Shown piece by piece: positions 33,735-46,540 of a stretch of 64,000 nt of DNA. Position 1 is the stretch's first letter, and each line of letters starts with the position of its first letter. The DNA is taken from contig NC_087079.1 in the NCBI RefSeq assembly GCF_026151205.1, positions 3,366,730 to 3,430,729 on the forward strand. Direction: 5' to 3'. The notes under the pieces are model-generated. The model was not told where the DNA came from. It did not search any database and saw only the letters and a program-made list of their open reading frames with translations. A program made the position numbers and the translations under genes. This stretch comes from Bolinopsis microptera. Taxonomy: Eukaryota > Ctenophora > Tentaculata > Lobata > Bolinopsidae.

Positions 33735-35211
33735 GGTGTACTCGTATAATAATGTACAATTACACACGCAAAGGCTAACTACGCGGTGGCAGCAAACTGA
33801 ACTTATCGCTAAGTTACAAAAGATAAGGGAGCTCGATAATTGCAACGTAAGCTACACACACTACACACACTACGATTAAGGGGTCTAAAAATGACAAAAT
33901 AGGCATAAATTCGTTGATAACTCAAATTCTGAGCATCGAAATTGCTCAAACTAAATTAGGTTCAGTAGAACATAAGTGTTTACGTAAGCTGACCAAATTT
34001 CAACAAAATTGTTATATGGGAAGTATCATAACTTTTCGATTGTTTCCAAAATAATGTGCTGGCCGAAATAAGAGCTAAAAACCATTCAATGGTCAGCGCG
34101 CGCGTTTTATTGTCGATGGCGCACTGCCTAATATTGAGAAAATTATGTAATGTAACGTGATGGAGGTTCTTTAAGCGGGCAATTCCAGTCCAAACCCTGG
34201 AAACATGACATAAAGGATTTGTTTTACTTGTTGCATGAAAAGCACTAATATATACCCTCAGGGCCTTTTCACAAGAATGTTCTTAAAATTTGGGCGCGCG
34301 ATTTGGTGGGAGCGCCTAAAATGACTCGTCCAGATCCTGTCTTAACCTTCTTAAATTGGACATAACTCACTAGCTGAAGTAGCTCCGATACGTCCGTCAG
34401 AATAGAACCTAGGTAAGACTGGCCTCCAGCTCGCCATTTTCGAGATTCATGCAAATCGAGGTTGTTCAAAGGGTGTTGGATGTTTAGTTCGACAAAATAC
34501 CGGTGAAAATTATTTCGTAGGCCCTAAAATTACATATTCAGATCAATTTTAAGTTACCCTGAAAACCACATAATATTGAACGCAGGTGCATCAAAGAAGG
34601 AATATATTAGAACTTGTTGTTTTAACTATTTAAAATTTGTTGTTTTTAAATGATTCTTGAAGTGGAGCTATGAGTACCGTGACGCTGATTTAAATCGCTA
34701 GGTAATTTTTGGGCCCCCTTTTTCTCCACCAATAAAACTTTAAAGACCCATACCGTTTGGAAGACTGTATAAATAAATAACTCATTACATTTTCACTTAA
34801 ATTTTAGCTTTTGTAGTGTGCTTCCTGCTCAACGATGATATCGACTAATTTTTGTTAAACGTTTGATACAGTCCTGAATTGTTCATGTGCAGTACCACAT
34901 GATATATATATATAATACCAGTAGCGAGCATTTTGCGTATATTCGTACATTGAACGCATACCAGACGATCATCCGATTTCATACTTATTTGATAGTTTTT
35001 ATTTTGATTTCGCTTCCATATTTTTCCTACTGTATAGTATAGTATAGTACTATGTTTTACAGTATGCACTGTATCCTAGGAAGTTTCTTGAACTTTTAAC
35101 AGGTACCCCTCCTCATTTAACCCTCAATTAAGTTTCCTATCATTCGGCTGAGTCGACCGATGACATCGCATAGATCGCATAGATCCAATGGATCCTTAGC
35201 TACTCCCTAGA
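33735..35211. other. Intergenic with dispersed repeat fragments
   Basis: About 34140-34245 is similar to about 35940-36050. About 34262-34305 is the inverted match of 29935-29980. About 34410-34456 is the inverted match of about 59653-59700 (CCTAGGTAAGACTGGCCTCC). No gene is supported. Confidence 0.5.
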
Positions 35212-35288
35212 CTAGGTGACACTGGGATTCGAACCCTGAACCTTCTGCGCAGAAGGCGGATGCTCTAACCACTAGGCCACCTAGCCCC
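35212..35288 (-). repeat. tRNA-like sequence, probably a tRNA-derived SINE head
   Basis: The minus strand contains a pol III A box (TGGCCTAGTGG) and a perfect B box (GGTTCGAATCC) at normal spacing, with a CTTCTGCGCAGAAG anticodon-arm-like hairpin between them. A cloverleaf cannot be completed: the acceptor and T stems mismatch. A decayed tRNA or SINE head is therefore more likely than a working tRNA. Confidence 0.5.
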
Positions 35289-35289
35289 T

Positions 35290-36525
35290 TAGATATACTG
35301 TGTCAAACACTTTTTTGTTCTTCTTTATTGAAATTATGGTGTTACAATTGCAATTTAATTAAGAATAGGAATTATATTCAGGAGGTTCTGAAATTTCATG
35401 GAAACTTTTAGTTTCTTAATATATCACCTATATTTATAATCACCTAATATTATTTTGTAATTTGTATCGACAAATATCGTTTTATAGTTATAAAGTTACA
35501 TATTATCTATTAATTGTTTTAGTATTTGTGATTAATTTGTATTGATTTATTATTTGTGACTTATAAATTAGTAACCATTATATTACCGTCTAAAAATTAT
35601 TGTCAAAAATTAATTTTATGAAGGAGTAGGTTTTCAGTGGATGCGAATTTGTATATTCATTCATTGCTTGTTTAATTTGTTTTTTGTGTTTAATTTACGA
35701 TTATTTGTATTTGAGATTCTGCGATTAAATTTATTTTGTTGATTGTAATGTTGTGATATTGCATAATTTATTGTAAATATAATATATGTAGTATTGCTGT
35801 TCCACTACTACAGAAATAATCCCGATAACACTCGACCTCTGCCTGATCCAGAGGATATCACCATTTTACCTTCACACAGACATCGAACGCTGTACGAAGA
35901 TGACGATCAGACCTCATTAAATATAATATATGTTTCAGAATTATGTGATGTAACGCGATGTAAGTATTTTAAGCGGGCATATCCTGTCCAAACCCAGGAT
36001 GCACGACATAAGGAATTTGTTTTAACTTGTTTGTATGAAAAGCATTAAAGGACCAGTTAACTGAAAAAAAAGTTATCGTCATGTAGTAGTAGTAGTAAGT
36101 AGTAGTAAACCCGCGATGGGGTGGCATGTGCCTCAATAAAAATATTACAATCATTTATTATTATATCAATTTATCGTTAAATATTTCAAAAATATCAATA
36201 ACGTATGGTTGATCCTTCACACTTGGTAAAATATATAAAAATAAAGTTAATCTACACTAAAGAATAAATAATCTATATTATATAAATCAACAATATTAAC
36301 TCCCCATCTTCTTGTAGTCATTTATCAAAGCGGTAGAAATCCAAGTAATTTTAGTACGCGGTGCGCAAGGAATTTCGTTTAAAAAATGTGTGGCAGTGAA
36401 AATTGAAAAATAAGTTGCAGAATAAATTGCAGTGACTGACTGTCAAATGCATTATCGCAGTTCATTTATTTGACTGCACTAACGTTTAGGATTCTTACAG
36501 CTGTTATATTTTGCTAATATTTTGT
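35290..36525. other. Intergenic, nothing recognised
   Basis: Very AT-rich. 35940-36050 is the dispersed repeat also seen at 34140. GTAGTAGTA simple repeat at about 36083-36105. Confidence 0.45.
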
Positions 36526-37788
36526 TTAAAAGTTGTAAAGGACAAAGTTCTTGTCCGTCCACGAAAGGTTTTCTAGGTCAAGTTTTTGTTTGTCCTGTAA
36601 GTAACGTACAATGTTGTCCTTGTATGAATTAATAAACTTATCTTGTAACTTAGGTACGTTGAAGGGAAGGATTTTATTTATTTCGTTTATCGTGTTGTTA
36701 TATAATCGTGGTCCTACGTTAGAGATGCTATAATCGGTGATCCGTAATCTGTTGAACTTAATTTCAAAATACTTTGGATTTCTCCTTTCCGTTTGTCTAA
36801 GCGGTGATTTTTCAAATATACTACAGATACTCGATGGTGCTACTCCCATATAAACCTTGTGCATCAAAGTTAGACAGCTTTTAGCAATGAGATTAGGAAG
36901 AGCTAAAATTCCTATTTTGTTGAAGATGGATTTTGTGTGAGATGGTAGTTTACGTTTTTCTTTGTCGTAAAAATAGTTATGATATTCTGAATCAGTGGCG
37001 CGAATAGCTTTCTTTTGAGCAGAGAATAAAGACTGAATGGAATTTAAAGATTTAGTACCCCAAACAGTAGCGCAGTAATACAGGTGAGATTGAATTAAAC
37101 TATTGTATAGCATTTTTTGAGCTTTATTCGGAATGGAACTTTTAAGTTTCATCATTACGCCTGCATTTCTGGATATTTTAGTCTTTAACTGTTTAATGTG
37201 CTGGCTCCAGCTAAGTTTTGAGTCAATAATGACACCTAAAAATCGTTCATGTTCACTTTTCACTAGTCGCTGTCCTTCTATACTAATATTTATATCCTCT
37301 GGTAATCTGTTAGTGAATATCATGTATTTAGTTTTTCCTACATTAAGTTTAAGACCGTTGTTTTTAACCCATGTCTGTACAGTATTTAAAACTCTGTTTG
37401 CACGCATGTTCAGTTCAGTGTACGTGTCGGCAGAAACGATGATGTTTGCATCATCAGCGAAGAAAATATAATGGGCTATATCGCTTACATTTGCAAGGTC
37501 GTTTATGTAAATAATGAACAATATAGGACCAAGAATGGACCCTTGAGGAACTCCATGTTCCAATCCCATTTTTTCTGAACTGCAACCGTTGACGTGAACA
37601 TACTGTTTCCGGTTAGTTAGATAAGACTCCAACCAGGATAAGCTAAGGCCTCTTACACCATAGTGCTCCATCTTATGTAGCAGTATCTCACTGTCTACTA
37701 GGTCAAACGCCTTGGAGAAGTCAAGAAGCAGTAATGCTGACACTTGCTTCCTTTCATATTTTGACAGATTGTGACAAATAGCAAACTA
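36526..37788 (-). pseudogene. Jockey/CR1-type LINE reverse transcriptase, 5'-truncated
   Basis: The minus-strand frame is open from about 37788 (after a TAG) to the stop at 36526, about 420 codons. It begins just before motif A (LLDFSKAFDLVDS), continues through PQGSILGPILFIIYINDL and the FADDANII catalytic box, the FLGVIID thumb motif and the C-terminal YYCATVWG region. Endonuclease, fingers and ORF1 are absent. Catalytic aspartates are intact, but the truncation makes it inactive. It is a different lineage from the RT at 20459-22403. Confidence 0.85.
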
Positions 37789-37949
37789 AGCAACGAGTCG
37801 AAATTCCTAAATCTCTAACTGCTCTCTAACGCGTGTAAATAGCGTTTGTATTATTTTGGCGATGACGTCCCTCTTGCGCGCAGAGTAGCTCGTGAGACTG
37901 TATTTTACAGGTAAAAAATGAACATAATACAATCTTTTCCCCCGAATAA

Positions 37950-38470
37950 CTCGAAAAGTAAGTAATTTAGGGTACATGTTGCTTCATAAGTTGTATATAA
38001 ACATGGCCATTCTGCACAATTTGCACACATTCGAAAACCTTTAGGGCCTTCATAGCCCAATTAACCAGATACCCATAGTTTTGCATGATTTCTGGAACCG
38101 AAAATCAGTTTTTCGCCAATAACTGAAAAAGTAAGCACTTTAAGGCATATGTTTGTTCGTAAGTCATATATTAATATGCTAATTGCGGTTCTTTTGCATC
38201 CTGTCTGAAGACTCCATCACGATCATATCGAAAATGGGCTTAGCACCACGCCCAAAATGGTTTTTGGCGAATTTATCGAAAAGTAAGGATTTTAGGCCAT
38301 GTGTTGCTCAATAACTCCTATATAAACATGCATATGCGGCTTCGTTCAAGCCTATTTTGAAGTCTCTACGACCTTCAGAAGCAAGGGGTCGGTTACGTTA
38401 TTGGGTCAATATGGGCGTGGCCCTCCTGGGTTTTCTCCACGGTCAAAAAAATGTCTCCAAACGAAAATCG
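37950..38470 (+). repeat. Three diverged tandem units of about 150-170 bp
   Basis: Phrases of the type CGAAAAGTAAG(x)ATTTTAGG...CATGTTGCT...ATATAAACATG recur at about 37951, 38122 and 38275. Non-coding and strongly diverged. Confidence 0.55.
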
Positions 38471-38827
38471 TTTCATCATAACTTCGGGAAGGTCTGTGCA
38501 AAGTTTCGTGAGTATTAGAACATTTGCAGGTTCATTTCCATAAATGTCCATAAATGACTGGACTACACAACTTTAGAGTTAACTTTAGAGAAACTCATAA
38601 GTCATTTATCTCAAATTAAGCTGTTAGTGTCCATGATCAACCTCTGGCGACAATGTTTTGCGTGAAATGTAAAAATCAGGAGTAATATAAAAAAGGTATT
38701 TTTAGATTAAAGTGCTAGCTCATAGTTTTAGAATTGTATAGATTAACGTTGGTCATTTAGCCATCTAACAATCGATCGTGCCGTAATATATGGCCAGAGA
38801 ATAATAGGGTCTTGCCCTACAAAAAAT

Positions 38828-38954
38828 CTAAGACAGCTAGCGCGCTCTAGCTGTCTTAGGAGGCAATTTCTAAGACAGCTAGAAATGAGGGTTGATGCGC
38901 GCTAGCTGTCGTAGGTAGCTGTCTTAAAAAACTGAGCTAGCTACGACAGCTAGC
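38828..38954. repeat. Subterminal cluster of CTAAGACAGCTAG motifs
   Basis: At least five copies of a 13-bp motif, CTAAGACAGCTAG or its G/A variant CTACGACAGCTAG, in alternating orientation, packed into the first 140 bp of the arm. The mirrored cluster is at 54335-54461. Such clusters resemble subterminal transposase-binding repeats. Confidence 0.75.
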
Positions 38955-39234
38955 AATGACAGTTTAACCCCCATTATAATGAGGGTTTATAGATTTTGCG
39001 TCGCGCAAATAATGCCACGTAAATTGTTGTCATTATCACGTTTATTTATAAAATACAGGTTCGGTTTCCGCGCGCAGAGAATTAATCCGAAATTTTGGCC
39101 TAGTTTTCGAAAAAAATTTGTCAATTTTTAAGGCCCGATATCCTTTATTTTGTTTATAAACTGAGTTGAATTTGCTTTGGTATGATAGGTGGCATATGAA
39201 CTAACCTTTCCAGCCAGTTTTGAATGATTCTAGG

Positions 39235-39900
39235 TCTCTTTGCCTAACTGGACTAGCGCCTAAATCCATGAATTAGGCCATAAGACCAGTTAGTTCAGGC
39301 GACCGTTTGGGGTCTAATACTACTTTAAATTGAAGTTTAACAGACCAACAGTCCACCTTTAGTCGCTTGGCCTAACTGGACTGACGGGCTACAGTGTGAT
39401 GAGACCCGTACGTGCACCGTTTTACTCACCATGAGCTGACAAAGCATGCTATATGAGCCCGATGACGTGCTTCGACGAGTAAGTGGCCATGCTGACGTGA
39501 TCCATGCCTATATCTCTCATCAATAAAGAGCTCGTTAGCTCACACATACACAAGGGAATCAGCTGTTTTCAGGGGGATCACCAATATTTCTGGACGCTGC
39601 GCTGGATCCAAAAGGACCCTTTCCTCAACGGCTATATACTTATATAATATGTACTTGACTAATTAATTTGGTCCATGTCATCGAGCTAGGATATAGCATG
39701 CCCTGTCAGCTCATGTTAAGAGCAATACAGTGCACTTACGGGTCACATCACTCATGCAGTTAGGCCAGGTGACCTCAAGTAGACTATCGGCCTAAAATCT
39801 GCCCTAAGTTAGGAATAGGCCATCCGTCCGTTTGTTCAGTATACTATTACTTGTTAGGCCATTAGTCAAGTTAGGCCAAGCGTCCAGTTAAGCCAACAGA
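39235..39900. mobile_element. Old inverted-repeat element nested in the arm
   Basis: Ends carry GCCTAACTGGAC and its complement. Inner blocks (GACCCGTACGTGCAC, CATGAGCTGACA, GCATGCTATAT) pair across the centre with divergence. Mirrored at about 53390-54055. Older than the palindrome, because both arms carry it. Confidence 0.6.
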
Positions 39901-41389
39901 CCCGGTACCCTCTCTACCATGCCAGATCGATTACAAGTCAGCCCTGGCATACCTATTGCCTCAAATTTCTGTCCCAAATTTGTCTCAATGTGCCAAAATC
40001 CGGGATTCATGAGTGCGGCAAAAATTGCGACAGAAAGTGGCCGCCAGTCACCGTTGAAATAGTAACACGGTTTCAAATACCTGACTGCATGAATTATACT
40101 TCTTTTTGTAAATCAGATACAAGCCACTTTCCATCTATTCATTACTTCCGATACAGTTACCCAAATGATGGAATACAAATTAAAATAACAATCAAATTAT
40201 ATGAAATAATATGAGGGCATTTAAGTTTCAACCAATCCGACAACCAACTATGCTGTCATAATCAGTTTCTGTATTATATGCCATGATTTGAGGATATAGT
40301 GTAAAAACCAATCCGAGGCCGATGATAATAATACGACATTCTTGCTCGTTGCGAAGCTAATTTTCAGTCTTTTGATATTTTGTAATGCTTTAACGAAAAC
40401 GCTTTTATATTTCAATTTTCAAAGTGAATGTTATTTATAAAGAAGTACACAGAAGTTCCGAATCTCAAAATGTCAAACTTTAAATATTATACGTTCTGCA
40501 GATATCGCCAGTCTTGTAATTGGCTCTTAAAAATTGACTGATATTCAAAATATCCAATATAATGTAACTCATTTTTTGTTTTTAAATAATAGTCCTTTTA
40601 TCCTAATAACACAATTTCAGCTGTCGTCGGCGACCATTTGTTCAGAAGATAATCACGTTTCTTGGCTGCCACTCTTTGTAACTTCGTAACCTGGATAAAA
40701 AGGTGGATTAATTGTGGTTTATCTGATTCTGTTCTATCCGCGATTGTTTTATATCAAGACAAGGTGGACACTGAGGTTGATCCAGCGACCAATCAAATAT
40801 GGAGGGCAAGAGCCAAGAGGAAGCAAATGTAAGTAATATTGACAAACCAGTTGTGTCGCTGTCCAGTGTCTTTGCTGCGTGGATTTATCTTGTCGACACA
40901 GCGGTTCGTGTCAAATTGACCACATTTGTGAACGCTGAGGAAGGGAATTCGGATTACAAATTTATAATAGGGGAAGTACGGCTCTTTATAAAGATATGAT
41001 TTAGTAAAAGTAATTGCTGAATCATTAACACAATGAAAATGTGCATTGTATTGTAGATTGTATTTAACTGCAGTCAATGAATAAAAAAGTCTGGTTCGTA
41101 GCTGAAACTTTTTCCGCCACAGTAAATGTTTTTAAATCGGATAGAATATTTAAAGGGGAAGCCAAGGGGTATTTTTGGGTACTTTGGGGGATTTCATTCT
41201 GGGGGATTTCGAAGGCGTTCATAGGCTATCGCTATCCATTATCGGTATGAAATCTTTTATCTAGATAAACAGATAAAGATTTAGGTTTTATCTAGACAAA
41301 ACCGATCATTTTTCTGCTGAAGGCTAAAGCCAAAATGTTATCCAAATTTCATAAAAAACTAATTGTCGACTTTAAACATTGTTTTACCA

Positions 41390-41625
41390 GTAATCTTGGC
41401 AAATAAAAGTACCACTTCCTTTCTTTTGAAAATAGTAAAGCACCAGTTTTCTTCTCCTAAGAAAAGTAGTGCACCATGACCATTTCTCCTCAAAACAATA
41501 GACCAACGGTTTCCTTCTCCCGAGAACATGAACAGTAGTGCACCAGTTCTCTTCAAAATAGTAGACCAACGGTTTCCTTCTCCCGAGAACAGTAGTGCAC
41601 CAGTTCTCTTCAAAACAGTTAAGCA
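41390..41625 (-). repeat. Tandem repeat of about 55-60 bp
   Basis: About four units of GAACTGGTGCACTACTGTTC...GAGAAGGAAACCGTTGG...TTTTGAA, minus-strand sense. Mirrored at 51664-51900. The repetitive ORFs across it are by-products. Confidence 0.8.
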
Positions 41626-42084
41626 TTAAATAATTCAGTAAACCGTTTCCTTATCCTGTGGATAACTTGGAGCAACAGATTCCTTCTCCTGGGAACAATG
41701 TTTCACGCCCAGAACACTTACGGAATACAATTGAGTGCCCTGCCGGTATTTTTGACTCTCGTTAACAGTAACATGCTCGTGCCCATGCCCGTCTCCAGAA
41801 TGGTTACAAAGGTAAAACGCCAGCACCCTCAAGAGAACAATACCAATAACCTTCTCTGGATTTCTACAGTTCATACAGTTCTACAGTTCCATAGGTATAC
41901 AAATGTAAATAAAGCCTCTTAAGCACACATCCAAGTAAAATGACATCCAAGGAATGACATAAAGATCTCTTCTCTGTGGGGTAGTCAAACAATATGATGA
42001 CCCTATTAAAGCTGAACGAATAACAACATAGTTGAAGGAATTACAACATGAGTTGGGTAGGGCAAAATGTCAAAGTTACACCCC

Positions 42085-42262
42085 TCTCATCCTGAGCTGT
42101 ATTTTACTAAACTAACAGTCACACCCTGCTCCTGTTACACTAAGCTAACAGTTACACCCCGGCCCCTGTGTTACAATAAGCTAACAGTAACACCCCGCCC
42201 CCTTTGTAACACTAAGCTAACAGTTACATCCTGCCCCCTGTGTTATACCAAGCTAACAGTTA
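42085..42262 (+). repeat. Tandem repeat of about 36 bp
   Basis: Four to five units of TAAGCTAACAGTTACACCCC with a GCCCCTGTGTTACA tail. A detached pair occurs at 43389-43455. Mirrored at 51027-51205. Confidence 0.8.
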
Positions 42263-42999
42263 TCAGGTGTGCGCAGGATTTTTGAAAGGGCAAAGCGCCG
42301 GCTCTGAGGTTACCGTTGCGAGCAGCCCCCGGAAAATTGTTCGACTGGATTATATACTAAACCAATAGGATATCAATACAGAAGGTTCAAAGCAGCAGTT
42401 GATTAGACAATTTGTTATTAGTAATATTTTGAATTTAAAACATTGGACAAATTAAAATTAAAGATAGCACGAGTTTTAAGTTATTCTGGATATCTCCAGT
42501 CTGAAAAGATGCCGTATGGCTTAGCGTACGCTTTTTGGTACTGGATCGTGATGTCCCATGATTCTGAAATAATGATGTTTTTTGACCCTTCTGATTAAGA
42601 CTGAGGCTGATCCTCAGTGCTTTCCAATTATATTAATCTGCCTATCTCAAATCTCTTTTGAGCCTCATCATACCCACTCAACTATGAGGATTGGCTTCCT
42701 AGATTTAGGAGCAGCCAACCCATGGAAATTATATATGCACAAGGCATGTGTATCGACCTAATTAATTCGAACCTACTATATTCGTTTAAAAATAAAACTT
42801 TTGCATCATGTCATTAACGCAAATGTTTGTGAAAATGTTTATAAAATTGTTTATAAAATTATTTTGTTGCTCTGTAGAAGGCAATTAAAAAAAATTCTGG
42901 GTCAGCATTTCAAAAAGAGCCAGGGGCGGGGGCCGGCGCGGGGGGCGATCGCCTACATCGCCACCCGCCTGCGAACCAGGCCTCCCACCCTCAAATTCC

Positions 43000-43385
43000 C
43001 TAAAATTCTAGGTTTTAAAGGTGGTTTTCTTGGTTTTCAAACCCTTAATTCAAGGTTTTCAGATAGCCATTTTCAAGGTTTTCAAGGTTTTTTAAGACGA
43101 ATATGTATGTTTGCACTACGAAAACTTGTTAATTTTATCTATTTTCTCAAAACTAATGAATGAAATAATATAACCTGGACTAGGTTAGGATTGCTCAAAA
43201 CATAAATGAGGGGACTGGTGGGGCAAAGGATATGATTTTAAGCAAGAAAACTGCCGGAGGCGAAATTTATAGTTGAAATTCAAGGTTTTCAAGCGTTTTT
43301 GTGAAAATCCAAGGTTTGCAAGGTTTTTGATTCAAAATATCAGAAATCAAGGTTCTCAAGGGTTTCAAGGTTGGCTGCTGCACAC
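43000..43385 (+). repeat. TTCAAGGTTT simple repeat
   Basis: Irregular repetition of AAGGTTTTCAAGG phrases, which explains the Phe/Gly-rich ORF 42801-43163. Mirrored at 49905-50290. Confidence 0.7.
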
Positions 43386-45632
43386 GCCCATGACAGTTAC
43401 ACCCCGGCATCTATGTTACAGTTAGCTAACAGTTTCACCCCGGCCCCTGTGTTTCAGATAGCTGTATGCAATGTCTCTCAAAATTGATTTTATAGCTGTT
43501 CCTGATAGAATGATATCTATCAGGAGCTCCCATGGAAAATATTGTTCCTAGCCAAAGTTGCCCCATAAAGTTATCAGCTTTTCAAATAAAATAATCAAAA
43601 AAAGGCCTATTTTAAAATTTTGATGAGACATAATTTTTCTAAATGGTCCTTAGAACATATCCTGAAAGTTTCAAGGTGATTGCTCAAAAAATGTAGGAGA
43701 AGATGGAATTTTAGTTTTCAAGGCGCGCTATTGAAAACCGCTTGCGCAATACAATTACATGTAATGAGCGATGACCTTTGACCGGTCATACCCTTGACTA
43801 GGAACAATAATTTTCCTTAGCAGCAATGATTCTAAACATTTCAATGCTCACGTTTGACTAATTAAGCTAATGATTGATCTGAAAAGAAACATATTGTATA
43901 AAGTAAAGTCACTGGTAATTTGAACAGCTAAGAGCGTAAAAATGGGGTTTGGCTAATTAACTCAACAACCAGAAGCCTGAGGACTTAAAAACCAAGCTCT
44001 ACCCCACTAATAATCTGAATTTTGAACATCCAGTTACCCAAGTTTAGATTATATTCCTAACTATAATCAGCAGTAGAGTTATTTTCATTTTCTCTATTAT
44101 CACCACAGGCTAGAGCATAATTTAAGTAGGTTTTGGTCTATTAAATCGACAGCCCAGCATGATGCCTGAGGAAGTTTAACCTAGGCTTTACCCCACTTAA
44201 TATGATCATTTTACTACTCAATTTAAGCCCCTAACTTCAATCAGAAACCGAGTCATTTTGATTTTAAGTGCAGTGGTCGCAACATGCATCAAACTGCAGC
44301 ATAATTTTGGGTAATTATGAGGACCTTTTTCACAGATGATTTCCAATGCCCATTAAGGCATTCCCAATAATACCCCTTGGCTTCCCCCATAGTTCTAACC
44401 ATATAATGGCCAAACCATATGTTCTAACATAATTATTTTAATGACAAACCTTAGTTGATTTCATCTTTCAATCCGAATTGAAGCTTGACAGGATATTCCG
44501 CCTTTTTTCTGCTGCTGAAATTCTTGTCTACTCCTTCGAAGTTGCAAAGCGTGTATATGTCACTTTGTGTCTAAAGTTCCTGGTCCCTGAAGGATTTTGA
44601 TTGAGCAGCAGTTAAATACGAATTTTTTAGAATCTAAAGTCCAAATGTATTCACAGATAATTAAGAAAACAGAATTACAAGTAAAAAGCAGTTATTTAGA
44701 CCTTTATGAAGCTGTGAATGTTGTGCAATACATCTTTGTGATGTTCTTATCATAATCTCCATTCTAACACTCCTCAGCATATCAACTCTTTCAACCTGAA
44801 CAGAAATGTAAAATAAAAAGCTTTTTCGTGGCACACCTGTGCATTTTGAGTTTTGTGCCACAATATTATAAAAGTTAAAATTATTATTTATATTTCATAT
44901 GTAACAATCAAAGCGAGATATTACTTTTAGGTAATTAGTGGTTATCCTCCCAAAAGGATTCTCACCAGTATATAATTTGAATAATCAAATTGAATAATCA
45001 AATCTGAAATCAAACAACAAAATACCTTTCTTTTACAGAGCAAATGTGTGACTTTCGTGGTGAATCATATGAAAACTTTCCCGAGTCTGCTATCCTTGTT
45101 ACCAACTGATCATATCATAGCATAGACAACCGTATGAAACATCCTAGATTATTGTAGTTTGAGAAGTCAAAACATGAATAATTAGCTCACACCTCTGAAG
45201 AGGCAATGAAGGAATAAGAATATCACGCATCGAATGGACCAAAGTGCATCAACTTTATATCAAAAGTGTATCAAAGTATCAACTTACTGCCACAAGAATA
45301 CCACTGCAAACGATACAGTAGTTCTTTACAAAAAAATTCGTTTTTCGATAGAAGGTAATTCTTGGCAGACGACATTGCAAAACTAGACAAGAAAACCAAA
45401 ACTTTCATGATAACTACTATTTACTGGCCAGTCTGAACTAACAAAATAGTCTGAACTAACAAAATAAACCTCGCTGGTCGATTAGGAGGATGAGAGAGAC
45501 AACAATAACATGCACCTGAGAAAACAGCAGGTTTGTGGCAGGTAAAATGAGTGGCGAGAAGGTTAGCGCTCGATTCATAGGTGATTTTAAATTATATTAT
45601 AGTTGGTGAGCCGCGCGCCAAATGAAAAAAAA

Positions 45633-46540
45633 AATGAAAAATAGTTCATATTCATAAATCATGAATATTAAATATGAATTGCAAATTGAATTGTATTCAT
45701 TTTTAAGAATATTAAAATTCAAATAAATAAACAACAATATTATTTTTAATAAATGCAACTGCATACTGCAGCATGGCTCATCGTTTATTTTGCCTTTTTT
45801 CAATTTTTATATTATATCATATAATATTGCTAAACAATTTAAACGGAGCTGTCACATGTCAATTTTTTCAAGCAAAATTGAAAACTCTCAAAATCAACCC
45901 CGCTAGTTTAAGAAAAGTTTATAGTTGTCATTGAAATGATTTTGCTATCAAACATTTTTTATATGATTATATTGCAAGCCATGCCATTTTAAAATAATAT
46001 TATCTGAGCCACACGAAAACAAATGTACAAGCTGAGTTTAGTTAATTCGAAAACGAATTCGGCAATTATTTTTTCATTTTACAAAATCATTGTTAATTCA
46101 TTTCATACAATTACTTTTATGTTTTTTAAATATAAATGTAATGTGGATTAATATATTATTTTAGATTTGCTAAATTATTTTTCATTTTTGGCACTATGTT
46201 TATGTGATTTTTATTATGTCTGTCAACTTCCTAAACAATAGGGGGGGGGGGGGGGGGGGGGGCTTATTTTAGATTAAAAATTTCGAATTTATCTTGAATG
46301 ACCGCCGCGAAAAATTGTTTAGCCTTTAAATTTATTTTAAGTTAATAAAGTAAGCTGCAGGCTCAAAAATCAAAAGTTTAGTTTAGATGATTTTAAAATG
46401 ATTTCCGTTGTACTTGGGTTAAGTACAAATTTTGATTTGTTTGTTTAATTTTATTTCTAATACTCTGTGACAGTATTTGGTATTTTCAAATGACTTATGA
46501 ATATAACTAAATTTAGATTTTGGATTTATCATTTATGAAA
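45633..46540. other. Spacer of the palindrome
   Basis: About 0.9 kb of unique, very AT-rich sequence, apart from the G22 tract at 46241-46262. No gene is recognised. Confidence 0.8.
46241..46262 (+). repeat. Poly(G) tract, 22 bases
   Basis: Uninterrupted G22 in the palindrome spacer. Potential G-quadruplex and polymerase block. Confidence 0.95.

Larger units (their letters stand above)
41153..44391. mobile_element. Possible 3.2-kb element with GGGGAAGCCAAGGGGTATT ends
   Basis: A roughly 22-bp terminal inverted repeat (GGGGAAGCCAAGGGGTATT plus TTGGG) at 41153 and 44391. No target duplication or transposase is seen. The interior holds two tandem repeats and simple-sequence DNA. Mirrored in the right arm at about 48899 and 52135. 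Confidence 0.45.
38815..45632 (+). repeat. Left arm of 15.7-kb palindrome
   Basis: 6.82 kb that reappears inverted at 46541-54474. Matching starts sharply at CCCTACAAAAAATC (38815) and ends in an A-run at about 45632. Between the arms I noticed only scattered differences, for example one base near 40879, one near 41915 and four bases near 44213. The arm contains only nested repeats and small mirrored ORFs. See the findings for origin models. Confidence 0.95.

Noticed and set aside
35212-35284. Functional tRNA gene with a GCG anticodon
   Set aside because: The acceptor and T stems do not pair correctly in the frame set by the A and B boxes.
42801-43163. 120-codon ORF rich in Phe, Gly and Lys
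   Set aside because: It is produced by the TTCAAGGTTT simple repeat and a G-rich tract, with no known domain. The mirrored copy at 50127-50489 is identical because of the palindrome.
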